Assembly (NCBI GenBank): GCA_004794785.1
Contig: SJOL01007141.1
Span: forward strand, 2,201,414 to 2,265,413
Direction of reading: 5' to 3'
Length of the DNA stretch: 64,000 bases
From: Opisthorchis felineus
Lineage: Eukaryota > Platyhelminthes > Trematoda > Opisthorchiida > Opisthorchiidae
The notes under the pieces were generated by a model. The model was given only the letters and a program-made list of their open reading frames with translations, ran no database searches and was not told where the DNA came from. Positions 23,800 to 37,400 of this stretch are shown one piece after another; the stretch's first letter is position 1; each line of letters starts with the position of its first letter. The position numbers and the translations under genes are program-made.

Positions 23800-26655
23800 G
23801 ACCCGCTGAAGTAGTTCCTTTTGCGAGCTAGTTTCCTGAGTTCGGCCACCTCACAGGATTAGAACTGTAGTTCGAGAAATCTAGGGGGCGAAGGATGTCG
23901 GCCGAGGTTTCCATGATTCGGATCTATCCAACATTTCGACTGCTCACGTCTGTCATTGGGTAATCCGGGGGTCTGTGTTGCGTACGAGTCAGTCACAGAA
24001 CTGAGCTGATTGAAATGTGGTATCGCTGGTACCTCTATGGGCCACCTGGCACAATAATAATTCCGCAGAATTAGGCTACTAGGACCCTGATGTCGATTGT
24101 ATACAAGAAAAATCAGCATACATCGAAATGGCTAGGAAGAACGGAAAAGTACACAATCTTCGCCAAAAAAAACCCAGCCGATTGTGGAGGAACGTTGCTG
24201 TAGAGCTTGAAAATAAACCAACCGAAGAAGCAGATGGGTGAAGCGTCCGCAAACAAGTCGTGGAGGAAGATTATTTGTCAGCACGTGGGCGAATCATTCA
24301 GGAATCGTTCAGCTCACCTCCAGCCTGCCGTGACCCACAGCTAAACACGACCTGTTTAGTTTCCTGGACCCTGGACAAATCACATTCCGTGCAGATCACC
24401 CAGCTCCGACCAAACATACTTTTAGTTAAACAACTCAATGATAATTTATCCGTTCGAACAATTGGTGACCTACTGACCTACACAATTCTACTCGTTTCAA
24501 ACAACTGGAAGTAATTGCGGAAGTCATGCTACCTATGTCTTTATCATATCCCAGTTTGTGGTAGAACGCTGAGGACTGTTTTTCTGCAGTCCTTTTGTAT
24601 TTTCAATCTCGTCAATCAATAAACTACTGCCGAATTCTTAGGAGTTCTGGACCAAGAAGTTGCAGTTCCTTTAAGTTAGAATTTAGTCCGCATATGGCTA
24701 TAGCTAGAAGCATGGTTAACAGCCCGCGGTATGAACGAAAATTTAGTCGTTGGCATGCACACGGAAACCGGGGAATTTTAACAACTGATGATGGGTATCC
24801 AACTGACGGACGATTTGTCTGGCACACAACTCGAAACAGCAATCAATCATCAAGAAAATTAGTGGAAACTGGAAACTCCGTACCTGCTCTTTTAGAACTC
24901 CAGAAAACGTAGATGCAGACTCCTGTAAAAAAGAAGAGGGCTATGCGGCAGATTACGCTTAATAACAGATTTCAACAGAATAACAAATGAGAAGTTACAA
25001 ATGAGGAATAAATGAGGAATTCGGCATATAATCAAACGAAGAAGTCAATTTAACACCTGCGGATTTTCATCCAGTTTTGTGTCCGAGAACACACCACTGG
25101 TGCATAGGAGTATAGCGGAAGACAGGATTAATTTTTCGAGGAATGCACACACCCAACCAAACGGGTCGCACGATTCGAGGACAGACAACCTCCAACCACA
25201 TTAGACACTAGTCCTCCTCCCTTCTGCAAGCAATTAATGGTCAAATTTTCTCATTAGTAGACGCAACTAGGGAACTCTGAGACTAGTAAATTCAATATCA
25301 ATCACCACAATAGTAGGGTCCCAACTCCGACCGTTGTGGTATGTGGTTCTCGCGGTGACACACTTAGCACAACACGGAATTCCTCTGCATGGCTATTCTT
25401 GCGCGTCAGCCATCGAATGGAATATGATGCACACGACTACATGTCATGCAATGTGTGGCAAGAATACTTGAACAAAGAAGTGTTGCGTGGGGAACTAAAT
25501 CACTAGCTGAGATGAGGATCCAACCCTACTGGATTAGAGTTCCACCAACAGCCGTTAATTGACTGTCGTGCTGTACAGACAAGACCTACCATACTTTCCA
25601 TTGTTGTAACATGAAAAGTGAGTAGTTGATGGATGCGGTATGAAGAAATATGTTTACAACTGAGCCCATTGTGAGATAACTAACTAGTATGTTGCTGGAT
25701 CTGTTGGGAGATGTTCGATGCTTCGGAGTAGCAAACACGTCAGATCAAAATGAGTGGGTCGTGTGCTGTTTCACTTGCAAAAGGAACACAGAAACTAGTG
25801 TAGGAGGGTCTCACGTATATATACATTTTCCATGTCGTTAATTACTATAAAAGAGAACACGAATATAAATTAACGACGATGGGGCGAACCGAAAATTTGT
25901 TCAGAGTTAACTAAAGGCAAGATAAAAGTGTCTAACCAAGAAGGATAAAGTTGTTGGAACAAGACCTTTGCACGCAAGTTGGAAAGCCCATGGATTTGGT
26001 GAAGAACAAAATCCAGAACAAATGCACCAGAGTTCCAGGATGTTGGCTGCTACTATTTCCGAGACAGGTAGCATTAATAAAAGTACGCACACTGTAACCG
26101 GAATGCGTCCTGATTAGCACCCCCGAATAGGGGGAACAGTGATGGCTAACTCCACTAAACCATGTCTGTCTTGGACAAATAAGTGCGAGAAGCTAAACTA
26201 GTATAGTAAATTGCAGTCCCCCATCTACAAGACAACCTTATCGGTTGGGACGATTCTTCTAAAGGGCACGACTGAGAAGAATACCTAGGTGCTATTTCAC
26301 AAAAGAAATAAACCGGATCATTTCTTAGGTCCATAAGCACATGTCTGGACAATCACACGAGAGAAATAAACGTTTGCGGCCTGCTACTACACATTGTTGA
26401 TATTTTGAGTTTATCCGTAGAAAAAGTCAAACAAACAAAAGTCACCTCTGAAAAAGCGTGAAAACTCGAACTCAACATCGACGAGAAACACGAACCATGG
26501 TGCACTGACTTGGAGATTGTATTTGTGCTGTATACAGACAGTGGATAGGTACACAATCATCAGAGGCAGTAGCTTCTGTATTGACGCTGATGCTTCAGTG
26601 CGGCACAACGAAAGTTTATTCAATTACATTTGAAGCCTCAGAGTGAAAAGAAGAG
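23800..26655. other. No feature recognised
   Basis: Several ORFs of 60-105 codons occur, none with a domain or splice context that I recognise. Confidence 0.4.
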
Positions 26656-26659
26656 AAAA

Positions 26660-27735
26660 TAGTGGATGAGTGAGGGACCTGGTGCCCGCCTATCGCAAGG
26701 TGCCTATACCTCAAAAGAAGCTGACTGCACGAACACAGCTGACAACCATCAGCCACCAATCCCTGCAATGTCTCCAGCCAAGTGCTCAGGGGTCACTTGG
26801 ACCCATCCTGGAAGGCGGACTGCGCCAACACCTAAACTCCCTTTCATAACCTCTTGCCAAGTGTACGTCGTTCACCTTGAAGTTTGAGCAATTCTGAAGA
26901 AAACAAAAATACTCGTCTCGATAGACGATGTTTCGATATGCACAGGTGACGGTGCACGCAGCTGACGGTGCTATGCGTACCTGCTGCACAACAAAAAACC
27001 GTCTCCCAAATGCCTCGTTACGAATACACTGACGCCATCCAACACCAACATCACTTCTGAGATATCGGCAGCCAAGAACCTGAAGACGAATCACATCATT
27101 TTTTCGCTGGAGATATGTCTCGCAACCATGCAACAGTACAGCCCTCACTGTGACCTGGTACACCCGACCCTTGAGACCCAGTGATATACCATTTTGACAC
27201 AAATTAGCAAACGTGATTTGGGTCTTAAACTCGCGCACTGACTTCGTCGGACACAACATCCAGTGCTTCTCCTTGAATTGCAAGGGGCATGTTCAGAGAC
27301 TGAACGTCTTGAATGACTTTACACTTTGTAGGCACAAGGCATAAGTCAAAGGATGGCATGACGGTGGTCAGTGTATTCAGCAGAGTTTGCGAGTTGCCTT
27401 CGTTGTTAGGGATGAGGACCATGTGGTCCGCGTACTCCAGATCGACAAGGTTTTCATTAGCAACGAGTTGAACGCCGGAGTTTTCAAGGCCTCCCGGCAT
27501 TCGCCTCATTATTTCATCGACGATGAAGTTCAACAAGAACAGACAGGGTGAGCATAGTTGCCAGGTAACACTTTTGTAGGTAACCTTGCACAGAGCTCAC
27601 GATACACTCACACGCCTAGAAATACATGAATGTAAGGACCGGGCTATGCTCGCAAATTTCTGTGGTATCCTCTGCTGAGCAAGCGTCGTTAGGAGCACTG
27701 ACCGATCGACAGAATTGAACACACCCTTGAATTGA
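26660..27735 (-). mobile_element. RTE-type retrotransposon, 5'-truncated and mutated
   Basis: Minus-strand reading in order. FKGVFNSVDRSVLLTTLAQQ (about 27660-27735) is the RT palm motif A region. FIVDEIMRRMPGGLENSGVQ, then NLVDLEYADHM, follow; the active-site YADD has become YADH, removing a catalytic aspartate. TKCKVIQDVQSLN comes next, then GRVYQVTVRAVLLHGCET and RLQVLGCRYLR. The C-terminal GWGPRDP-like block sits near 26800. Several frame breaks show it is inactive. It lies just downstream of the kinesin-5 gene on the same strand. Confidence 0.85.
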
Positions 27736-28065
27736 AAGAAAATCAGTGAGTGGGTAAGCTAACATTTGGCATTTTCGACGTAAAATTCCACAGTGCAGTT
27801 ACCAGCATTTTCACTATGAAATCAATGCAAACGGTAGAATCATTTAGACGCACCGCATCAAGAGCAGAAGAGGCTGGGACAACACGGCCACACATCGGAC
27901 CCAACCCAATCTGGCAGTGTTCCCTTAGATCAGACAATTAAAATGTACCTAGCGAATGAATCCTGTACTCCAGAACAACAATCTGCAGGAACGCTTCTGT
28001 CAGAATGATCCAGCAGGCCGGACATACACACACACAGAGGTGGCTCGAATCGCTTTGACAAGCGT

Positions 28066-28455
28066 TTATGCAACAAAATAACTATCCCACTCCAAGAAAT
28101 GACTTACCACTCCGCTGGTACTCACGCAGTCCTCACCACATGGCAAAACGCATTCTTCCTGTTGACGTTCTGTTGGACTAACTGCGCACTCTGAGACAGC
28201 TTCAAGCGACTTGTCCAAAGGTAGCGGTGTGAGCGACGCCTCCTGTAACCCCTGCTGTTGCTGAACAACGCGAAAAGCCCGGCGAAGCTGCACATGCGGA
28301 GCTGTTTGGGCCAGCTGTTCGGGGTAAGTAAATGCTTTCGGCTGTGGGGTCTGTCCAGTAGGTGTGTACCGATGAAGACTCTCTGATAGCTGTTGACCAA
28401 AGTCCTCCGGAACGTCTTCCAAATTTTCTTTCAGCTTCTTGAATGCGACCGAGGC
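28066..28455 (-). CDS. KIF11: Kinesin-5 tail exon with BimC box
   Basis: Acceptor CTTGTAG precedes 28455, in phase 0. The exon reads [18 protein letters not shown], then [30 protein letters not shown] is the BimC box, the Cdk1 target motif that promotes spindle binding in kinesin-5 proteins. The frame runs to a stop at 28066-28068. However, a consensus donor (GTG then GTAAGT) after 28108 is in phase 0 and could splice to an unrecognised last exon instead. In that case the coding part here is 28108-28455. Confidence 0.85.
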   Translation of the reverse strand, partial: ASVAFKKLKENLEDVPEDFGQQLSESLHRYTPTGQTPQPKAFTYPEQLAQTAPHVQLRRAFRVVQQQQGLQEASLTPLPLDKSLEAVSECAVSPTERQQEECVLPCGEDCVSTSGVVSHFLEWDSYFVA

Positions 28456-31400
28456 CTACAAGGAAAAATGATGCAATAAGATAATGCGTGCAAAACTGAA
28501 GGCACTAAAGTGCGAAGCACAGGCATCATTGGTGGAACCCACTTGGTAAGATGTATCACCGCTCAGGTTCTCCACCATCAGCGCCTTGCCGCTTGTGACT
28601 TGTGACAAATCAGTCACCTCCTTCGCGGTTGTGAGGACAAGAGAGTCCAGTTGAATGGATGCGTGTTCCTCCTGGCTGTTTTGCGATTCCGTATCCGGGT
28701 CTTTCCAGAGTTGAGCCCTCTGTCGCAGCTCTGCACCAAGACCATGTGTGGAAAAATTGACTGCCTGTTTACACAAACGGTCCAAACATGTGTCTGCCTT
28801 TGTTTGCAACGTTTCATGTTCCGCAATAACACAGGACAAAGTGTGATCTAATTTCTCAAGCTGATTGTGTCCGTCTAACTCAAAGGTATCAAGCCTAGTA
28901 GCTGCTGATTTGTTAGAACTGGACAACATATGCTCCAGTTTATTCAATTCCTGGAGGTGGGTTTGATGCCAGTCATTCAGTTGAGTTTGCATAACAGCAG
29001 TAGTGGTGACAACCTGTATGAAGAGATGGAAAAAATAATCACACAGTGAGGTTTCCAAACATAGTCGCCCTGATCACGAATAACAAAACGTCAGCAGTAA
29101 ACATCGGAACCCAAATGCCATAAAGCTACGGAGGAGAGTTAAGAGTGAAAAGAAAGGGAAACGGTGGGCATTTTCCAAAAGCCCCTTGTTCCCATGGAAA
29201 GCCATTACCATCCATCAACGGAATCGATCCAGCATCTTTTGTAGACCTCATCCAAGCCCAGTGTGCAGTAATCGACAGCCAGTTCGGCTAAGAAGTGACA
29301 GCAGGCCTGTCACTGGGTGCGGCTGTCGTATCATTTAGGATTTCTGACCAGGTACAAGACGAATTACATTAACCCGTCTGTCCTATGCGAATCTTCTACT
29401 AACACGAATTGGGATTAGAAAGGAGAGTCCTTCAGTGGATTACGTGTAACGCACGTCCCGAACTTCCTAATGTTCATTAGAGGCAAAAGGTATTATGCAA
29501 CCGGGTCTTTTGGGTCCAACCACATCCTGGACATTCAATCTCAGCCTAATAATTATCATGCCTTCCTTAAAGACTGACTGCCAGCTACGATAAGTAAGCT
29601 GACTGCTTACAAGGGGCTACCTGATTAAAACAAAAGCGCTTTTGGGCAAGAACCATACCTGCTATTGCTCTGTTTGTTGAACTGGGCAATTTGGTTGCAA
29701 TAAAATTACCCAGTTCGGCGGACAGAACAAGAGCCATCTAGACAACCTGAGGTACCAACATTCCCTTCACTAGCAAGAACAATAGCCGAATGAAAGTAAC
29801 GGGCGGAGTAAAGCCTGGTAGCGGGCCGGTAGATCTGACATCAACAGTCTGAAACCAACCATGCAAAGTTCACGCAGTCTATCCCTCCACGCCTACACAG
29901 ATAGAAAACCCTGTGGGGTTTACATTTTCAAGGAATCTGATAAGCTTTTTAAACAACGATTTGGATAAACGGGGATCACACACTACAGGAAATCGCCCTC
30001 AGGTAACCGGACAAAAATTACGGTTTATTCAACCACAGGATACTCGCTGCATATTGGAGGTTCGGAAATTGGCTGTCTTACTAGGGTTATCCATGTAGTG
30101 GAGGATTCACACCGTACCAGTATGATATCGCGCGGAGGAATGAATATTAGAACGCGTCTGAATATGGCTCATGTGGTGCTCTGGAGGCCGTTTACTTACG
30201 AAACACACTTTCAGAACAGTACTGAGCAAATGTACTAGCTGGTGTTACTGCCTCGGCTAGCTGCTAGTGTTCAAATTCAAATCCTTTAGAAAAATCAAAT
30301 CACAAAATCGCTCCAAATTCAATGGAGTAGAATCAATTCTTTTTTGGACATTGATCGCTCTGTCCACCTGACAAATACTCACACATACATCAGACATTAA
30401 TAGGGAGCCGTAGTTCAGGTGAAATCGAAGATTTCACGGGAACTGAAAATTAGCGCACAAAGAGAACTCCCATGGAGTAAAACATGAACTGTCGAATTTT
30501 TCCGAGATATCACCATCATCATTATCAAAGAGATAGCATAGTTATTCAAACCCTTGTGCTTCGCTGCCTCACATCATACTTTATTTGAAAGCCATACTGT
30601 GAAGAAAGGAATAAAAGTGTTCAGGGAAGGGACTCAGTGCTAACCTACCACAATCATTCGGAGGTGCCTACACTACACATCAGGACAGCCATTCACGCAA
30701 TATGGGTAGTAACTGAAAACAGGAACGCCGCTGTCACAAAGTAGCTGCCGTATCCAAACATGCACAGGAAGATCAAGCGGACCCAATCCTGGAAGGCGAC
30801 AGCATCGACTTTTCGTAATCTCTTTCATACCCCTTTACCAGGACAAAGGTTAACTACTTCTCTTACCCCAGTCTGATTTGGGCACGAAAAATAGCACTCT
30901 CTTCCGCGAACGATGATTTGGCATGCACAATACATGACCTAACCACCGCAGCTTTTAGCGACGGACACATTCATCGATTGGAGTACCTGTTGCACATCCG
31001 AACACTTCTTTTCTAATTGTTCTGTTGCAGATTCGACGACACTAGCCCAAGGTTATAAAAGACATGAAGGCGTCACAGTTCCGCTGCCCGCAAAGGCCCC
31101 ATACCTATCACATACCATACATATCACATTTCAACGTGTTTTTTTCCAGTTAATTTGTAGCTGCCTGGGACTTGGTTCATCGGAGAAGGCAAAACAAACC
31201 CTATTTTTCACTTGCTTGAGTAGCGTAGCAATGAATGCACCGAATGATCAGGTACAACAAGCGACGCATCTTCGAGCACCCTTTAGTTAGCCGTCTGTCA
31301 TCAGCAATCGGTGTGATTGTACACCCAAATCTCATCGTAAAGCAACTTCTCAAACAACGACTTATTTTGCGTGAGGCAGGTGTGCTCAAGCTTCATCTAA

Positions 31401-34400
31401 CATGCAAATATCTGGGTGACAGTGCAGCACATACTATTATGACGCAAAACAGAGAGTTATTCCTCTGATGAGTGGTATCCTCTTCATGGATCACAACCAA
31501 ATTTCCACTTTGAATGTAGCGCAATGTAACTATGTGTGATTCAAATGATTCAGCGGTACAAAAAAGGGAAGTTGATATGGCTTGTCGAAATGGACATTCA
31601 AAGAATGTGAGAACTGTTGAACAAACGCCTAACTATTTGATGTATTGTTGATTCGACAAAGGTTTCGTTTCTCGAGTACTGCAAAAACGACGTTCTTTGG
31701 AAAACGGTATGCCCACAATATACCGAAAAAACCCACAGAGATCTATCCAGTGCAAATATGTGTCGGTGGACCTCAACAACGCATGACACAATCTGTTCAT
31801 CTCTGAAATCACTCTAATGCGGTAGGATTCGCATACTTGTCTCGAAATCTTTAGAGTCTTGCTAGTCATACCGTGGAAACAGTGGCTAACTAATATTCCG
31901 TATCCGGCCAGCACCGGCTCCCAATGACGCCATCACAGGCTGTTTGAAGTTCAGAATGCTTCCAGCACACAGTACGTAGTCACTGTGCGCTTAGGAAGCT
32001 TTTTGCACACATTTTGTTGTTTGCTACCTCGGAATAACTGTGTTGAGTTTTTGCTGGAGTCCAAGAGAATTATTTATCCGAAGTGATACCCATTATTTGA
32101 TACAAAATGATTAAGACCCGATCTTATCATCTGTATCGAGTAGTTCACAGAAGCACACCACCTCGCTTTCTCAGGTGATCAATCATGGCAACTTAGAAAA
32201 GATAGGGAGCGAAAAATGGACTCACATGGTCATATGTTGTTTCCTGATCATTCTCCAGGCTGGACAGGGCCGACCGAATCGTCTGTGAGAAAAAAGGGCA
32301 TATCAGATTTGTAGGTCAACAACGGTTAGGTGACCTTCATGCTGGATCACAAAAACGGACAGTATCAAACTAGTAGGCTCATATGTGGTCATCATGACAC
32401 AGGCTACCATCTCACGAGAGATTCCAAAGGCCAAACAGAAGATCCGCAGTTTGTTCTGGGGTTAATTCTACCGTTGGCGATTGTCGTCATAAGATTGTTG
32501 TTAGAACAAAAAGGAACCAACCAGGTGTAATATCATCTAAAGTGCCAACATTATCCGGGTTGTACCCATCTGATGTCGAGAATCAACAAATTTTGGATGA
32601 ATGGTCCGTTCCACCATCTGAGATCACCAGCACAGTGCAAAGCATCGCATATTCGGACCTGGAGGACTCTAACTAAATCCCCTCCTAAGCCAGATTGACT
32701 GCCCAGTCTTTACCTCTCGCCAACAAAGATGCAAAAGATTACTTCGACTCTCCCCCTAGTGTATAAGGAGAGCAACACCAGCGTTTCTATCTACATTGTT
32801 TTGGTTGAAGTTTGGGGACGTGGAGACCTCAGAACGCCCGCAATATGTGGACATCAGGTACTTTCTTCTCCTTGTTTGCTACTTCCACGGAATAGCTTTT
32901 TCAATGAACTTTCAACAGTCGGGTTGGGAAAAGAATCTAGTGCTGGCCTACTGTGAACATTCCGAACAAACCCTCGGATAATCCTGATTTAAATAGACAG
33001 CAGAATTACTTACATCGTTTGGATGACATAGCTCTCAAATCTAGACTATTTGTAGAACAGGAAAATGTATACATGAGACTGCATTTAAAATAGGCTATTA
33101 TAGTCAGGAAACTCTCAGAAGGGACAGGTAAAACCCGCTTTCAGTTTTAGTCCCAACGATCAAAGAAAGAAAGTCGCTTCAACTTTTTGGTATAACACTG
33201 CATCAGTCACCGAAAAGAATAACAGAACATATCCCGCAGCGTCTCATACACGGCGATAGCAGACCGATTTCCTGCACAGTCGGATCGCACCTTATTGACG
33301 TCAGTCACTAAATCTCAGAAAGGTGGGCATTTGAGATAATCTATCGAATTCCCCGTCGTATCTGAGTTCACCAAACAGCTGAGGCGCTGGCCATCCACAC
33401 AACTTTGACGCTTATCGAGGCCATCCATACTTACATATCGGGAATGCGCAGCTGACATTATTCCTTTGAGACAACCTGTCATTCTGCTGCTTTACCACTA
33501 CCTACCTCAATACTGACGACCTCTTAAAACGTTTTTCTCGATTGTATCCGTTGTCCGCACCCCCATTTGTTTACCGTAAATCCATGTAAATCTACATGCA
33601 GGTAAACCTGCCCCAAAGAGTCACCGAGAACAACAGCTGTTCTTACGAGTTCGGCTTCTCATGGAACTGTTAGGTATTATGACGCGACTACAGTAGATTG
33701 AAAATTCTCCGTTGATGAGATAAATGAAATCCAAGGGGAAAGTAAACGCCATCATCAGGCTTCTGAAAGAAGGCTTATTAGAGTAGCGGCTCCAAAACGT
33801 TTCGAGAACCCTGTCCTGGAAAACGAGTGACACCAGAAGAACCCAAACTTTCCTAGATCTTCCCCCAACGCCCCTCTTCTACATAGTTTGTCTCACAGTC
33901 TCACAGTTTGTCACATTGTAAAGAAGACAGACAGAAAGCAAGCGCCACACACGGAAGAATCAGAGCGTTAGCAACAGTGGCAGGCTTCCCGAACTCGAAC
34001 GAGAGAAAATATCTGGAGTGAATTTTGACAATGGAGCGATTGGTTGGAAGCTCAAATTATGAGTTGCCTCGAACTCGAACAATCTGACGATACCGAATAA
34101 TTCCATAGAGATGAGTAAGGCCTTAAAAATTGCAGCTACGAGGTTTTTCGGTGGACAATGTTCAGTTGATCAACAATAAGTTGGATATGGTTGACGGATG
34201 CATGCACTACAGCAGATGGGTACAAGAAAAGTCAGGAGAGATGAATCCGTCCTCCCCCTATCAGTGGAAACCTAGATATTCAATTCTCTATTAGATCACG
34301 ACTGATTGAGGAACGCTGTCTTGGACTACTTAGATAAATGGCATCTATCTAGAGTCTCTCCCGAAGGGTTAACTTTTTTGGCCCAGGTTTATGCTCTCAA

Positions 34401-37400
34401 TAAACTACTGCGGGATTGGTAACAGATGAAAGTACTCTGAAAATTGCAGGGTAAAAATGGTGTGGTGGTGCTTCATCGACCAAGTGGGACGTGCTTTGAG
34501 AAAGTGCCCCAGTATCCCACGATTTCAAGTAGACAACGCACCGATGGAATGATCTAGATCGAATGCGCGACTAAGAAGAAATCGTAGACTACGAAGCAAA
34601 GGCACGGAAAATTTCCTTTTGTCAACAAAACGGTTAAGTGGTGCACCTGATGAACCGAGAACACATCCTGAGAGGACAATCGCCAAGCAACTAATAGGAA
34701 GCACGAGATACAAAACTACTGCCGAACTGCTACTTAATTTCAGATGGAAGCAGCCGAAATGAGTGGATTCGAATCACACACCTTCCGATCCGTTCGTCAT
34801 GTCTTGGTCACCTCAAATTCAAGCAGCAACAAGGAACATCAACTACATTAAATATAGGACAACCACAGAAAAATTAGTCGACAGGTAACTAAAAAGGCTG
34901 AACCCACATTTGCGAAGTCTTTCTGCTTTTTGTAGTGCTTGTCCCATAGTTTGCCCAGTTCATTGTTGCGTTCTTGTTGCGCGGCAGCAAACATATTGCA
35001 CATCTTCACTAACTGTGCAACGTCCGCGATTAGCCTTTCTAAGTGTGCGTGGGATGCACGTAGTGCGGCATTCTAGAAAGAGAAGGTTAGTCAAAACAAC
35101 AGTTATATCGCTGCAATAAGGTATACAACATGAGATATCACAGTGCAGATTCTGTATTACTTTGAGGACGTGTTCAGTTCATCAGCTTCACTCACAAACG
35201 GTCAGCCTCACCACACATAGTGAGGTGAAGAAATCCCGCTTAGTTAACGAGCAAAGTGTCATCAAGTGCAAAATAGAATGAATTATATTAATGGCATCAT
35301 GGAAGCTGTATGCATCATTAACAACTTGCCAAGTGAGTGTTTGGCGAATTATGTTGACGAAATCATGCGACTAGGTCGCCTCAAGATCCACAAAAATAAT
35401 CAGTCGGAAAATATTCTCATTACAAGGTGGAGAAAGATGCGAGAATAGGGAGAAAAATTCACATAGATTATCAACCAATAATGTGCATAAACAGTTGGGC
35501 CGACCGGTTGTGCGGGGTTTGAGCTGCTATCTAACTGCGCGCTTTACATATGCTGCTACTGTGTCACACCAGACAATGAGTACCTTCAAATCACGGGGCT
35601 TGGTGCACACCTTGGTGTGTCCAATATACACCTCAATCGACCGTCCAATGTGTTTCTCATCGTACAGTCTAAATTCACTTTTCCACTCAAGACCACATTA
35701 ATGCAGACAGAGGGAATCATCAACATTACAGAGCGTGACAGCCGCATTTCACGGTCTTCTGGGTCAGACGCATAGTCCCAATGATAAGCTCAAGTGCTTT
35801 AATTAAATACTTATCATCTTGAAATTTGCCTTTCATAGGTATTCAAATTGGCATGTCGTCTATTATGGACACTCGTTTAATTGTGGTAGTTACGGAATTT
35901 GTGGAAAAAGTCCTCCCCCTGTCCGTACAGAATGGTCCTCGTCGAATCACACCAAAACAGGATGCGAGTTTCACTACTACTTAAGTTCATCAGCAGTGTG
36001 TATCCTTGGTCGCGCCAGGATATGAAACTCAACATTTAACATGAGGGGCCAGTGTGCAACCACATGCTGGGTGTGCCTGAATCATCGCATGTGACCGGCA
36101 GACGCGTTTACGCTTGGGAAACATGACTAGCTTGCTCGATACCTCGAGCGACAGTCCGGTAACTGACCTGGTTGTACCAATCGATTGTCAGGTAGCGCCA
36201 AGTAGCGGCTTGATATTTGCCGGACAATTTGGTGTTTAAACATGCGTGCCCATTATTTCACCACTTCTACATGATTTCAAATACACGGACCCACCTGACT
36301 CTCAAGTGTCGACAAGCTGGCATACCAGTTTTGCCACGTCGCCCCTGCTATGCGACATATCTCGCTAGTCGGTAGGGCCAAATATTCTAAAAGCATGGGC
36401 TGCGCAGTGCGGTCGAGCTGAACGACTCCCGGCCTATAAATTCAGCATGGCAGCCAATCAAAGTTTCACTGTGTCCGAACTCCTTTGGGAAAAATGATGG
36501 TTATCGGAACATGTGGATGGAAAAGGATTAGACTTAGTGTGGAAGGATCGAATAAATAGATGATCTGTTGAGCTATATAGCTCAACAGAGTGGAAGCAGC
36601 AGTGGAAGCAGCCAGTATGAAATTTTGTTGGAGGATAAATGAAAACCCGAACGACTGTCTTAATGCAGCCCGAGTAATTCCCGACAGATTGAAGAGATTG
36701 AAGGTTTCGGTAGGACTGACTACAGCATACTTACCACAAGTTGAGGGAGATTTCGTACCCCACACGGAACAAAATCAGTTTAATTGCAAGTAACCGAAAA
36801 TCATTCATGGGTAAATGGCTTTAGAGATGAGAAATGAGTTAGTTATACTATCCAGTCTGCTGAGAGAGAGAGTTTGTGTGAATAACAGCATTTTCCAGTA
36901 AAGGATCAGCAAAACAACATTTCAGTCTTTGAGGGTGATAGTTCCTTCTTCTTTTGGACGGGACTCAGAACACCGTCCCCATCTAAAGACCACCTTCTGG
37001 CATTTTACCACAAAATAAGTGGCACAGACGTATAAGCAATGGGATCATGCAGCCTTTTGGTTTCACGTACAGTATCCCGTCTATCTGACGACCCTCCCTG
37101 TAGTAGCTCTAAATTCCCCACTTTAGTAATACTGCAAGGTACTCACAAGTGTTAGATTACCACTCCATCCACGAAACACCCAGTCCCGTCACTTGACTTA
37201 TTGGAGGTCGTAGTAGAGAAGGAGGAGAAGGCAAGTAAACTGACGTTGATTCTTTGAAATAACTCGTAAGCAGTGGGCCAAGAGGTGCATTCTACTTCGC
37301 AAAAGTAACGGATATCAAGTGGAGTGAATAGGATTCAGTGGCATTCGATTTCGAAAACTTCCTGATTTTCTGCTTTCTCATGTGCTTTAGACAAGATGTT

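Noticed and set aside
24595..24912. 105-codon ORF
   Set aside because: Overlaps an opposite-strand ORF and has no known motif.
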